Origin: Arthrobacter sp. NicSoilC5
Lineage (GTDB): Bacteria; Actinomycetota; Actinomycetes; Actinomycetales; Micrococcaceae
Direction: 5' to 3'
Length of the DNA stretch: 64,000 nucleotides
Assembly (NCBI RefSeq): GCF_019977395.1
Contig: NZ_AP024660.1
Span: 3,658,001-3,722,000, forward strand
Shown in pieces: positions 7,554-16,217 of the stretch; within the stretch, counting starts at the first letter, position 1; every line of letters starts with the position of its first letter. A model generated the notes under the pieces. The model made no database searches, was not told where the DNA came from, and saw only the letters and a list, made by a program, of their open reading frames with translations. The position numbers and the translations under genes are program-made.

Positions 7554-8735
7554 TCAGGCCGTCACGGGTTCGGCGGCCCGGGCCACCTGTGATCCCGTGT
7601 TGGCCAGCCGCCGCAGCTTGGGAATGGGGATGCGGTAGTTGATGGCCGCGGCTGTTCCGGAACCATCCGCGTGCTCCCACCGAAGCAGCGCCGAATCGGC
7701 GCCGGCGCCCTGTTCCAGGAAGTGCGGAGTTCCCTCCACGGGCGTGAAGCCCACCGATTTGAGCGACAGTCCAAAGGCTTCCGTCCAGAAATAGGGCTGG
7801 AATTCCAGCGGCGGAGCCTCGTCCCCCAAGAGGAGGCCGACGGCGGCGGCCTTGGCCTGGTCGATCGCACTGGTCCACAGCGGTACCCGGCTCAGTCCCC
7901 GCTGGGTGGGAAAGAATGCCACGTCGCCGGCTGCGACAATGTCCGGGCGCACGCGGCCGCGGGAATCGACCCGCAGGACGCCGTCCGTGAGCAGGCCGGA
8001 GCCTTCCAGCCATTCGACGTTCGGCTCGTCGCCGACCGCGCTGACCAGCAGGTCCGCTTCCAGGACCGTTCCGTCGGCCAACGCCACCTGCGGGGTGGTC
8101 CCTGACCGGATGAGCCGGGCCTTGGAGCCGTTGACGATCCGCAGCCCGCTCGTGCGGGCCGCCGCGGTGAAAATGCCGGACAGGTAACTGCCCAGCTGCC
8201 GCACCAGCGGTTCGCCCTCGGTGACCAGGGTGACATCGCAGCCGCTGTGCAGGCAGCCGGACGCCACCTCCATGCCGAGCGGACCACCGCCCACCACGAT
8301 CACCGACGGCCGGCCGGCCACCAGTTCCTTCAGCCGGACGGCGTCCTCCAGGGTGCGCAGGGTCAGCTCGCCGTCGTAGCCTGCCTCTGTGCTCCCGGCC
8401 AGCCGCCTGGCGCGGGAACCGGAAGCGATCACCAGCCCGTCGTACGGCAAGCTCCCGCCGCCGTCGAGCTTCACCACGCGTGCCCCGGCATCGAGACCTG
8501 TGGCGCTGACCCCCAGCAACTCGTCCGCGCCGTGCGTCGGTGCGGGGAGCTCGTGCGCCGCCAGCCCGTCGCCGCCGTGGAGCAGCGCCTTCGACAGGGC
8601 GGGCCGGCTGTAGGGGGAGTGGCGCTCGGCGCCCACCACGGTTAGCTCGCCGTCGAAGCCCGCTGCCCGCAGCGAGTCGCACGCGGTGAGGCCTGCGATG
8701 CCGTTGCCGACGACGACGATCCGCCGTGCCGTCAC
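7554..8735 (-). CDS. NAD(P)H:ferredoxin reductase of the P450 system
   Basis: This 393-residue FAD/NAD-dependent oxidoreductase belongs to the putidaredoxin/rubredoxin reductase group. It shows an N-terminal FAD motif GNGIAG (10-15), a second dinucleotide motif VVGGGPLGMEVAS near the middle, and the FAD C-terminal motif VAAGDVAFFPT. It would pass electrons from NAD(P)H to the ferredoxin encoded just upstream, whose stop overlaps its start by 4 bases. Gene order P450-ferredoxin-reductase makes a complete class I P450 electron chain. Confidence 0.88.
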   Translation of the reverse strand: MTARRIVVVGNGIAGLTACDSLRAAGFDGELTVVGAERHSPYSRPALSKALLHGGDGLAAHELPAPTHGADELLGVSATGLDAGARVVKLDGGGSLPYDGLVIASGSRARRLAGSTEAGYDGELTLRTLEDAVRLKELVAGRPSVIVVGGGPLGMEVASGCLHSGCDVTLVTEGEPLVRQLGSYLSGIFTAAARTSGLRIVNGSKARLIRSGTTPQVALADGTVLEADLLVSAVGDEPNVEWLEGSGLLTDGVLRVDSRGRVRPDIVAAGDVAFFPTQRGLSRVPLWTSAIDQAKAAAVGLLLGDEAPPLEFQPYFWTEAFGLSLKSVGFTPVEGTPHFLEQGAGADSALLRWEHADGSGTAAAINYRIPIPKLRRLANTGSQVARAAEPVTA

Positions 8736-8929
8736 ACCGTCACCAGTCTCAGGGCTGCTACGGGGCAGACGCGGACTGCGGCCTTGGCCGCCGCGACGGC
8801 CTGGTCCCCGTCCACTTCAGGGACATCGATCACCAGCTCGCCGTCGTCGTCCAGGTGCATCAGCGCCGGCGCTGCTTCCTCGCAGAGGCCGTGGCCCTCA
8901 CAGCGCGGCCGGTCCAGTTCGATCCTCAT
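8732..8929 (-). CDS. [3Fe-4S] ferredoxin
   Basis: This 65-residue ferredoxin has Cys10, Cys16 (C-X5-C) and Cys55 followed by Pro, the three-cysteine pattern of actinobacterial 3Fe-4S ferredoxins that serve P450s. The position usually holding a fourth Cys is Gly or His (CEGHGLC). It overlaps the P450 by 4 bases upstream and the reductase by 4 bases downstream, which implies tight translational coupling and matched stoichiometry. Confidence 0.92.
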   Translation of the reverse strand: MRIELDRPRCEGHGLCEEAAPALMHLDDDGELVIDVPEVDGDQAVAAAKAAVRVCPVAALRLVTV

Positions 8930-10095
8930 GCTGCTTCCACCTCCAGTACCTGGAGCTGTTCGAAGCTCCTGGTGATATTGCTCGGAACCCGGTACCCGTC
9001 GCCCAGGGACAGTGATTTCACCCGCCGGGCCAGGGCTTCAACGATGGCGTGCCCTTCCAGGCGTGCCAGTCCCTGGCCGGCGCAGCCGTGCGGACCGTAG
9101 CCGAAGGAAAGGTGGTCCACCGGGTTCCGGGTCACGTCGAAGGTGTCCGGGTTGTCGTAGTGCCGGTGGTCCCTGTTGCCGGCACCCAGGAGGATGCCGA
9201 GCTGGGCGCCTGCCGGAACGGTCACGCCGTCGAGCTCCACCTCGCGGGTGGTGGTACGGCCCCAGATGTGCAGGGGAGTCCAGTAGCGAAGCACCTCGGC
9301 GAAGGCCGCGGGAACCAGTTCGGGGTTGTTGCGGACCAGCTCGAGCTGCTCCGGGTGGCGGCCAAACAGGGCCACGATGTTGCCGATGGAGGCGATGGTG
9401 GTGTCGACGCCGGCACCCAGGTATTGGTGGATGATATGGCCTGCGGAGCCCTCGGGGATGTCCCCGCGGGCTTCGGCGTCGAAGATGCCCCGGCCGATGG
9501 AGCCGGGCGCCAGGTCCTCCGCAGTGACCGACGAGCACCAGCCATAGAGTTCGCCGGCGATGGGGAAGCTCTCCTGGGTGCGGTGGTTCAGCGGGCCGAT
9601 CACCTGCATGGCCGCCTGGCCCCAGCGCAGCATGTTCTCCTTGACGTGGCCGCCGAACCCGATCAGGTCCGCCACGATGTCCAGCGGGAAAGCGCGGGCC
9701 AGGGAATCGATTGCCTCAAACGAGCCGGTGGACACCAGTTCGGCCACGAGTTTGTCCGCCTTCTCGTCAATGGTCACCTTGAGACCGCGGAGGGCCCTGG
9801 GCGTGAGGTTCGCCGAGAGGGTGGCCCGCAGCTGGGTGTGCATGGGCGGATCCGAGGCCAGCGACGTGCCCTGCAGAGCCTCGTTCACCATCGGGTTGAA
9901 CCCGAGGCTGGTGGATGAGAAGGATGCAGGATCCGCCAGGACGTCGCGGATGAGGTCGTAGCGGGTGACGGCGTAGAGGTTGTTCTTCGGCAGGTGGACC
10001 ACGCCGCCCAGTTCACGCAGTGCGGCGTAGGTGGGGTAGGGGTCCACGGTGATGTCGTCATCCCAGATGTCGATATCGGATTCCATGGGGTTCAC
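8926..10095 (-). CDS. Cytochrome P450
   Basis: This 389-residue soluble bacterial P450 monooxygenase has the heme loop FGYGPHGCAG with proximal Cys338, an I-helix oxygen-activation motif GAGVDTT near residues 225-231, and an ExxR-type EVLR helix. The GTG start at 10095 is preceded by AAGGAGA at 5-base spacing, and an in-frame ATG follows three codons later. It is the oxygenase of the three-component system with the ferredoxin and reductase and sits directly behind a 14-helix transporter gene. The substrate is unknown; the opposite arm suggests a compound that also needs ester or lactone hydrolysis. Confidence 0.92.
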   Translation of the reverse strand: MNPMESDIDIWDDDITVDPYPTYAALRELGGVVHLPKNNLYAVTRYDLIRDVLADPASFSSTSLGFNPMVNEALQGTSLASDPPMHTQLRATLSANLTPRALRGLKVTIDEKADKLVAELVSTGSFEAIDSLARAFPLDIVADLIGFGGHVKENMLRWGQAAMQVIGPLNHRTQESFPIAGELYGWCSSVTAEDLAPGSIGRGIFDAEARGDIPEGSAGHIIHQYLGAGVDTTIASIGNIVALFGRHPEQLELVRNNPELVPAAFAEVLRYWTPLHIWGRTTTREVELDGVTVPAGAQLGILLGAGNRDHRHYDNPDTFDVTRNPVDHLSFGYGPHGCAGQGLARLEGHAIVEALARRVKSLSLGDGYRVPSNITRSFEQLQVLEVEAA

Positions 10096-10139
10096 AGTTG
10101 TCTCCTTGCGGATAGATGGGGTTTCCGGGCCTGGACCGT

Positions 10140-11864
10140 TCATGCCTGGACGGCCTCGGCGTTGGCTTCTGTGGTTTCGGCGATGGCATCGGCCGTCGGG
10201 GCCGATGAGCGGGAGCTGATGAAAAGGGTCAGGACGGCGGACAGGACGGCGGCGATGCCCGCCGCGAGGTAGACCGCCTGGAAACCCTGGCCCAGGGACG
10301 TTCCCGCTACCCCCTGGATCTGGGGCTGGACCGAGGCCAGGGCCTTCGCCATGCCGTCCACAGCCTGGGCGGGGGCACCGCCCGCAGCGGCCTGGCCGGA
10401 GAACTGGGCAACGACGCCGTCCCAGCCGGACAGGTAACCCAGCGGCGGTACGTGCGAGAGTCCGGCCACGGCCTCGGCGGGAAGGCCCGCTCCGCCCAGG
10501 ATTCCGGCCAGGGGGCCTGCGAAGGCGGTGGCACCAACGCCGAACGCGATGGCTGATCCGATCACCGGGCCCAGGGCGAAGCCCAGGTCGCGCAGCAGGT
10601 TGGTGGTGGCGGACGCCATGCCGATGTGCTGCGGCGGTACGGTGTTGATGGCCACTGCGGTGATGGAGCCTACAGTGAGCGCGAAACCGATGCCCAGCAG
10701 GAGCAGGGGCGGGATGAACGCGGTCCACGGTGTCCCGCCGAACGCCTCCGGGACACCCAGCGGGATGGTGGACAGCCAGAAGGCGGAGACTGCCATGAAA
10801 CCGAAGCCGGCCGTCAGCACCCACCGTGGTGCCACATGGTGGATCAGCCAGCCCACCACCGGAATGAAGGCGAACGCCGGGCCCTGGATGAAGACGAACA
10901 GCACGCCCACCTTCCAGGCCTCAGCCAGGGCAAGGCCGCCCACGGCGACGCTGGTGCTGTAGCAGACGGCCAGGAAGGCGAACATGCCGGTGACGGCCAC
11001 GATTCCGGTGATGAAGTAGGCGCTGTTCCGGAACAGGGACAGGTGGACCAGGGGCTGGTGCGTCCGTGTCTCGATCACCACGAAGGCAACCAGGAGGGCA
11101 GCACCCACAACGTAGCTGGCGATGACCTCGGCGCTGCCAAATCCGGCGTCGACCGCCTGCACGGTGGCAAAGAGCACCGCAATCAGGCCCAGCGCCAGGG
11201 TGGCCTGGCCGGGCACGTCGAGCTTCCGCCCTTCAGCGGCAGCGGAGTCCTTCGCCCGGGTGGCCATGACCAGCACCACGACGGCGATCACGGCCGCGAT
11301 GTAGTAGGCGACCCGCCAGCCGCTGAAGGCATTGGGTGAGCCTGCCGCGGGCCCCGGGACGGTGAACGCCTGTGACGTCAGGCCCGCCAGCATGGGCGAG
11401 ATGACCGCGCCCAGCGACAGGAAACCGGCCCAGGTGGCGATGACCTTGGCCCTCGCCCGGTGGTCCGGGGTGATGGCCGCAATCATGGAGAGCGAGATGG
11501 GAAAGAGGATGCCGGCGCCGATGCCGCCCACGGCCTGGGCCGCGATCATCATTTCCGTGTTGACTGCCAGTGCCGCCAGGACGGATCCCGCGATGCTCAC
11601 GGCCGCGCCGGCGTACAGCAGCTTCCGGCGGCCGAACAGGTCACCCAACAGGCCCCAGCTGAGCTCGAACACAACGATGCCCATCATGAACATGCCGGCG
11701 ATCCAGGTCAGCCCGGCGCCGGAGGTCCGGAATTCGACGGCGAAGGTTCCGTTGAGTGCGCCGGGGAGGGCATTGGTGATTTGCGCGAGGGTCACGGCGC
11801 TGTAGGCCGCGATAAAGGTGGCACGTACCGAGCCGCGGCTCGAAACGGTGGGGGTCAGGCTCAT
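10140..11864 (-). CDS. MFS transporter, DHA2/EmrB-like, 14 helices
   Basis: This 574-residue membrane protein matches the drug:H+ antiporter-2 group: RTSGAGLTWIAGMFMMG in helix 2, LGDLFGRRKLLYAG in the loop 2-3 motif, and a duplicated 6+2+6 helix pattern. A long periplasmic stretch before the last helix is rich in Ala and Gln. It may export a toxic substrate or intermediate, or import the compound. The ATG at 11864 follows AAGGGAG at 8 bases. It leads the minus-strand operon with P450, ferredoxin, reductase and TetR. Confidence 0.83.
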   Translation of the reverse strand: MSLTPTVSSRGSVRATFIAAYSAVTLAQITNALPGALNGTFAVEFRTSGAGLTWIAGMFMMGIVVFELSWGLLGDLFGRRKLLYAGAAVSIAGSVLAALAVNTEMMIAAQAVGGIGAGILFPISLSMIAAITPDHRARAKVIATWAGFLSLGAVISPMLAGLTSQAFTVPGPAAGSPNAFSGWRVAYYIAAVIAVVVLVMATRAKDSAAAEGRKLDVPGQATLALGLIAVLFATVQAVDAGFGSAEVIASYVVGAALLVAFVVIETRTHQPLVHLSLFRNSAYFITGIVAVTGMFAFLAVCYSTSVAVGGLALAEAWKVGVLFVFIQGPAFAFIPVVGWLIHHVAPRWVLTAGFGFMAVSAFWLSTIPLGVPEAFGGTPWTAFIPPLLLLGIGFALTVGSITAVAINTVPPQHIGMASATTNLLRDLGFALGPVIGSAIAFGVGATAFAGPLAGILGGAGLPAEAVAGLSHVPPLGYLSGWDGVVAQFSGQAAAGGAPAQAVDGMAKALASVQPQIQGVAGTSLGQGFQAVYLAAGIAAVLSAVLTLFISSRSSAPTADAIAETTEANAEAVQA

Positions 11865-11933
11865 CGATGAAACTCCCTTGTTCCATTGCGAAGTTGAGTG
11901 TTATTTCCAACAGTCTGTAGTGATCCATTACAC

Positions 11934-11973
11934 AGTGTCAAGGAAAATTCGCAATAAAAGTTTCCTTGACACT
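11934..11973. promoter_or_regulatory. Divergent promoter with symmetric operator
   Basis: A perfect 13-bp inverted repeat has arms AGTGTCAAGGAAA (11934-11946) and TTTCCTTGACACT (11961-11973). Each arm contains a TTGACA box reading outward, so -35 elements for the MFS/P450 operon (minus) and the phosphotriesterase operon (plus) both lie inside the repeat. Likely -10 regions fall about 16-18 bases further out on each side, with weaker matches. A dimeric regulator bound here would shut both arms at once. The local TetR is the first candidate. Confidence 0.6.
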
Positions 11974-12065
11974 CTGTAAAGAAATGTGTGATGCTGGCTA
12001 CACCGCAACGGAGCGAGGGCTCGGCGGGACCCCTACTCAAGCACCCGGATTCAAGGGAGAACTTC

Positions 12066-13079
12066 GTGAGCATCCATCCGGCCGCCAATTCTTATGGCGC
12101 CCCCGTCCCCACCCAGGAACAGGGCACCGTCAACACGGTCCTGGGACCGGTTCCCGCTTCTGAACTGGGCGTGATCGCCATTCATGAAGCGCTGCTGTCA
12201 GTCCTTCCGGGAGCCCAGTATGCCCCCGATATTTCAATGGACCGGGCGGACATCTTTGCGGCGCTCGCCGAAAAGCTCAGCGACTTCCGCCAGCACGGGG
12301 GCCAGGCGATCGTCGACAGCACCGGCATGTTCCACGGCAGGGACCTCAAGCTGTACGAGGCACTGTCCCGCTCCACCGGCGTGCACATCATCGCCTCCAC
12401 CGGCCTTGGGCCCGAGGAGGAGCTCGGTGGCTACTTCCTGACGCCGCAGACCAACCCGCCCACCCCATGGCCGGCCGAAAAGTTCAGCGATCTCTTTGGC
12501 AAGGAAGTCACCGACGGGATGGTGGTCCCGAGGGTTGAACGCCGCGCGGCTGCCGGAATGATCGCCACAACTGCTGACCGGGCCGGCATGACCCCCACCG
12601 AGGAAAGCCTCTTCCGCGGATCCGCGCGGGCTGCCCGGGAAACCGGCGTGCCCGTGTCCATCCGCTTCGGCGCCGATGCCCTCCATGACCTGGACATCGT
12701 CCTGGACGAGCAGCTTCCCGCGGACCGCGTGCTGGTTGGCGGCCTGGACCGCCTCGACGCCGCCGGCGCCGCAGGCAAAGTGGCCGAGCGCGGCGCCTTC
12801 GTGGGCATCGATCACGTCGGCCTCAACGACCACCCCGGCTACCTCACGGACCACGGCCGGGCCGAACTGGTCCTGGAACTCGTCGGTGCCGGCCATGCGG
12901 ACAAGATCATCCTTTCCGGCAATTCCATCGGAGTGGCCAAGGGCCTGCCCGAATACAACCTTCCCTACAGCCATGTCCTGGCTACGTTCGTTCCATTCCT
13001 TAAAGCCCGCGGCCTGGCCGACGACGATGCCCGGCGCATCCTCGTGGACAACCCCCGCGCCCTGCTGGCAGTCCGCTGA
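12066..13079 (+). CDS. Phosphotriesterase-family homologue lacking metal ligands
   Basis: This 337-residue protein aligns along its length with the adjacent intact phosphotriesterase homologue (TVNTVLGPVPASEL, GRDLKLYEALSRSTGVHIIASTG, DNPRALL). The family's binuclear metal site is gone. HxH is HEA (His40-Glu-Ala42), the carboxylated Lys segment reads GMIATTA, the third His region reads SIRFG, the fourth reads LVGGLD, and the Asp segment reads LSGNSI. It is therefore unlikely to be a metal hydrolase by itself. The GTG at 12066 has GGGAGA upstream. It is the first gene of the plus-strand operon. It may act as partner, allosteric subunit or substrate binder. Confidence 0.8.
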   Translation: MSIHPAANSYGAPVPTQEQGTVNTVLGPVPASELGVIAIHEALLSVLPGAQYAPDISMDRADIFAALAEKLSDFRQHGGQAIVDSTGMFHGRDLKLYEALSRSTGVHIIASTGLGPEEELGGYFLTPQTNPPTPWPAEKFSDLFGKEVTDGMVVPRVERRAAAGMIATTADRAGMTPTEESLFRGSARAARETGVPVSIRFGADALHDLDIVLDEQLPADRVLVGGLDRLDAAGAAGKVAERGAFVGIDHVGLNDHPGYLTDHGRAELVLELVGAGHADKIILSGNSIGVAKGLPEYNLPYSHVLATFVPFLKARGLADDDARRILVDNPRALLAVR

Positions 13080-13116
13080 CCACGCTTCCATCACCCTCCA
13101 AACCCGAGGTAGAACA

Positions 13117-14070
13117 ATGACCAAGGTCAATACAGTGCTGGGAACCATTCCGGCCGAAGAACTTGAAATCGTGGCCGTCCACGAACACATCGGCTACGGC
13201 ATGCCCGGATCCGAGCTGGACACCAAATGGTGGAAGACGCCGGAACAGGCCTACGAGGAAACCGTGCCCAAACTCCGGAAGTTCCGTGAATACGGCGGCG
13301 GCACCATGGTGGACGCCACCGGCATCTGCAACGGCCGCGACATCGACTACTACAAGTCCCTGTCCCGGAAGACCGGCGTCAACATCGTGGCCTGCACGGG
13401 CTTCGTGGGCGGCGACACCGCGCTGCCCCACTTTTCCCGCGCCACGGTTGACTACCTGGCCAAGGTCTTCATCCACGAAATCACCGTCGGTATCGGCGAT
13501 ACCGGCGCCAAGGCCGGCGTCATCAAGGTGGGCGTCAGCCGCGGCGGACGCATGACGGACCTGGACAAGCGGATCTACCGGGCCGCGGCCCGTGCCGCCG
13601 TCGTCACCGGAGCCCCGATCCTGACCCACCTGGCCATCGACGCGGAACCGGCCGTGGCCATCTTCAAGGAAGAAGGCCTGCCGCTGGACCGGGTGCTGTT
13701 CGGCCACGCCGACGACGGCCTGAACGCGCCCATCACGCCGCACGACTGGATCTACGAACAGGGCGGCCGGATCGGCTTCGACACCTTCGGGTACGACCTC
13801 GAACTTCCCGACCCGCCCTTCTGGGGCCGGAAGCGCGCCGAACGCATGGAGCACTTCGTCAAGCTCGTGAACAAGGGCTACGCGGACAAGCTCCTGGTCT
13901 CCGCCGACGCCAACTGCAGCCCCCTTGGCTGGCCCGGCGTGAAGGGCCACACCATCAACTACATCTTCGAAGACATGATCCCGGACATGCGCGCCGCCGG
14001 CATCGACGACGCCACCCTCAAACTCCTGCTCCAGGACAACCCGGCCGACTTCCTGTCCCTCCACGCCTGA
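13117..14070 (+). CDS. Phosphotriesterase-family metal hydrolase
   Basis: This 317-residue TIM-barrel amidohydrolase of the phosphotriesterase family keeps all expected metal ligands: His22-x-His24, Lys137 (the carboxylated lysine, in AGVIKVGV), His171 (LTHL), His197 (FGHADD) and Asp264 (SADAN). Family members hydrolyse lactones, phosphotriesters or esters, and lactonase activity is the commonest native role. It starts with ATG after GAGGTAGAACA. It lies 37 bases behind its degenerate paralogue, and the pair looks like an old tandem duplication. The substrate is unknown. Confidence 0.87.
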   Translation: MTKVNTVLGTIPAEELEIVAVHEHIGYGMPGSELDTKWWKTPEQAYEETVPKLRKFREYGGGTMVDATGICNGRDIDYYKSLSRKTGVNIVACTGFVGGDTALPHFSRATVDYLAKVFIHEITVGIGDTGAKAGVIKVGVSRGGRMTDLDKRIYRAAARAAVVTGAPILTHLAIDAEPAVAIFKEEGLPLDRVLFGHADDGLNAPITPHDWIYEQGGRIGFDTFGYDLELPDPPFWGRKRAERMEHFVKLVNKGYADKLLVSADANCSPLGWPGVKGHTINYIFEDMIPDMRAAGIDDATLKLLLQDNPADFLSLHA

Positions 14071-14137
14071 CCCGCACAGGCCACCGCTTCCTCCCACTTC
14101 CCCAGGCCTTGCCTGGCCCACGAAAGAGACTTATCCA

Positions 14138-15265
14138 ATGAAGGCTGAAGACCTCAAGAACCTCAAGATCGCCATCATCGGCGCAGGTTTCGGCGGCGCT
14201 GCCGCGGCCAAGGCACTGAGCCTGCTTGGCGCAGATGTCAAGGTTTATGAGCAGGCTCCCCAGATGGGCGAGGTCGGCGCAGGCATCGGCCTGCGCCCGG
14301 CCACCATGGCCCGGTTCCGCCAGTGGGGCATCTTCGACGCGATCGCCAAGGTAAGTACGGCAAGCGACTACTTCGAAATCCTGTCAGCCACGGGTGATCC
14401 GATCATGAAGGATACCTGGCCGGAATTCGGCGAAGAGAAGCACACGTACCTCATCCACCGCCGCGACTTCATCGATGCCCTTCTCGGTGTCCTCCCCGAG
14501 GGCATGGTGCAGTTGGGCCACAGGCTGGAGAGCATAGAGGACAAGGGCGGCAGCTCCGTCCTGACCTTTGCCAACGGCGAGACCGCCGAGGCTGACCTGG
14601 TGGTCGGCGCCGACGGCATCAAGTCTTCGGTGCGCGAGCAGCTTTTCGGCGACAAGGGCCCGGTGTTCTCCGGCGAGCATGCCTACCGCGTGGTGATCTC
14701 GGCCGACGACGCCCACGGCATGGTGACTGACGACAACCTGCGCATGTACATCGGCAAGGGCACCAAGGTCTACCTGCTGCCACTGCGCCACCGCAACCAG
14801 ATGTCGTTCGACATCACCGCCCTCAACCCGGACGGCACCTGGGCGCCCAGCATCACCAAGGAAGACCTCCTGAAGACGGTGGAAGGCTTCGACGAGCGCA
14901 TCGTCGGCATTGCCCGCGGCCTGGACATGGACAGTGTGAACATTCGCGCCGTCTACGACATCGACCCCGTGGACACCTGGCACACCGACTCGGTGGTGCT
15001 GATGGGCGACGCCGCCCATTCGATGCTCCACCACCAGGGCCAGGGCGCCAACTCAGCCATTGAAGACGCCGGAGCGCTGGCCGACGCACTGGCCCAGGCC
15101 GGCTCGGTCAAGGAGGCATTGGCCTTGTTCCAGGCAACCCGCAAGCCCGTCACCGACGAGCTGCAGCGCATCTCCCGCCAGGGCTGGAGCGAAGAAGAGG
15201 TCAACGACGTCTTCCCGGGCCAGAAGCCAAAGTCCCAGCAGCCCGCCGCCGTGGCACAGGCCTGA
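14138..15265 (+). CDS. FAD-dependent aromatic monooxygenase (salicylate hydroxylase-like)
   Basis: This 375-residue group A flavoprotein has GAGFGG (15-20), VVGADGIKSSVREQLFG (DG motif) and VLMGDAAHSML (GD motif). It closely parallels the hydroxylase in the gentisate cluster in fold but is distinct in sequence. It likely hydroxylates a cyclic or aromatic acid released by the hydrolases of this operon, or converts it by oxidative decarboxylation. The C-terminal tail, rich in Gln and Ala, appears disordered. It follows the phosphotriesterase gene by about 67 bases and precedes the esterase by 4. Confidence 0.84.
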   Translation: MKAEDLKNLKIAIIGAGFGGAAAAKALSLLGADVKVYEQAPQMGEVGAGIGLRPATMARFRQWGIFDAIAKVSTASDYFEILSATGDPIMKDTWPEFGEEKHTYLIHRRDFIDALLGVLPEGMVQLGHRLESIEDKGGSSVLTFANGETAEADLVVGADGIKSSVREQLFGDKGPVFSGEHAYRVVISADDAHGMVTDDNLRMYIGKGTKVYLLPLRHRNQMSFDITALNPDGTWAPSITKEDLLKTVEGFDERIVGIARGLDMDSVNIRAVYDIDPVDTWHTDSVVLMGDAAHSMLHHQGQGANSAIEDAGALADALAQAGSVKEALALFQATRKPVTDELQRISRQGWSEEEVNDVFPGQKPKSQQPAAVAQA

Positions 15266-15269
15266 GCCG

Positions 15270-16217
15270 ATGTCGCTGCATCCCGAAATTGCCAGGATCC
15301 TCGGCACCCTCCCGCCGCCGCCACCGGGTCCGTTGAACCCTGAGGCCATGCGTGCCGGCGAAGCAGCGCAGGTTCCGCCGCTGGAGGACCGGCTCCCGCT
15401 GCACGCCGTCGAAGACGCCACTGCCGTGACTCCGGCCGGCGACGTGCCCATTCGGATTTACACACCAGTCGACACCGACGCCTACGGCCTGCTGGTCTAC
15501 TTCCACGGAGGCGCCTTCTTCCTGGGCAGCCTGGACACCCACGACCACGTGGCGCGGGCCCTGGCCAAGGAAACCGGCCACAAGGTCATCTCTGTTGGCT
15601 ACCGGCTTGCCCCCGAGTCCGCCTTTCCGGCGGGCCTCGAGGACTGCTACGGCGTTGTCCGCTGGGCCGCCGGGCACGGCGACACCCTGGACTGGGACGG
15701 AAAGAACCTCGCCATTGCTGGCGACAGCTCGGGCGGAACCTTCGTGGCCGCCGTCGCTGCCAAGGCCCACGACGCCGGGTTCGACCGGATCACCCACCAG
15801 GTCATGTTCTACCCGTCCCTTGACCTGGACTTTGACGAAGACCGGTACCCCTCGATGCGGGAGAACGCCGTGGGGTATGGACTCGAAACTGCGGGTTTGA
15901 AGCCTTTCAACTCCTTCTACCTCGAGAACGGCGCGGATCCGGCCGATCCCCTGGTCTCGCCCATCAAACGCGGGGACCTCACCGGGCTTCCGGCGGCGCT
16001 CATCATCACCGCCGAGCACGACCCCCTGCGGGATGAGGGCGAGCTGTATGGCCGGCGGCTGGAGGAAGCCGGCGTGCCCGCCACCGTCAGCCGGTATGCC
16101 GGGGCCGGACATGGCTTCGTCCAGCACTTCTCCTGGCTCCCGGAATACCACCGGGCCTTCGAAGAGACGGCGGGGTTCCTGAACGGCTCACCAGTAAAAA
16201 CGGAGGCCGGGCAATGA
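15270..16217 (+). CDS. Alpha/beta hydrolase, hormone-sensitive lipase type
   Basis: This 315-residue cytoplasmic esterase has the HSL-family oxyanion motif HGGAFF (79-84), nucleophile Ser153 in GDSSGG, Asp251 in EHDPLRDEG and His281 in GHGF. The frame is open upstream inside the monooxygenase gene, but the ATG at 15270 gives the normal family length. It overlaps the following metallo-hydrolase gene by 4 bases. It probably cleaves a carboxylic ester in the catabolic route encoded here. Confidence 0.87.
   Translation: MSLHPEIARILGTLPPPPPGPLNPEAMRAGEAAQVPPLEDRLPLHAVEDATAVTPAGDVPIRIYTPVDTDAYGLLVYFHGGAFFLGSLDTHDHVARALAKETGHKVISVGYRLAPESAFPAGLEDCYGVVRWAAGHGDTLDWDGKNLAIAGDSSGGTFVAAVAAKAHDAGFDRITHQVMFYPSLDLDFDEDRYPSMRENAVGYGLETAGLKPFNSFYLENGADPADPLVSPIKRGDLTGLPAALIITAEHDPLRDEGELYGRRLEEAGVPATVSRYAGAGHGFVQHFSWLPEYHRAFEETAGFLNGSPVKTEAGQ

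Noticed and set aside
7504..8682. Long frame joining the TetR gene to sequence over the reductase
   Set aside because: The extension is an out-of-frame shadow of the ferredoxin reductase, rich in Arg/Gly/Pro and without domain similarity.
12066..13079. Idea that the first phosphotriesterase homologue is a decayed pseudogene
   Set aside because: The frame is full length, has a ribosome-binding site and ordinary codon use, and losses are limited to ligand positions and nearby loops.
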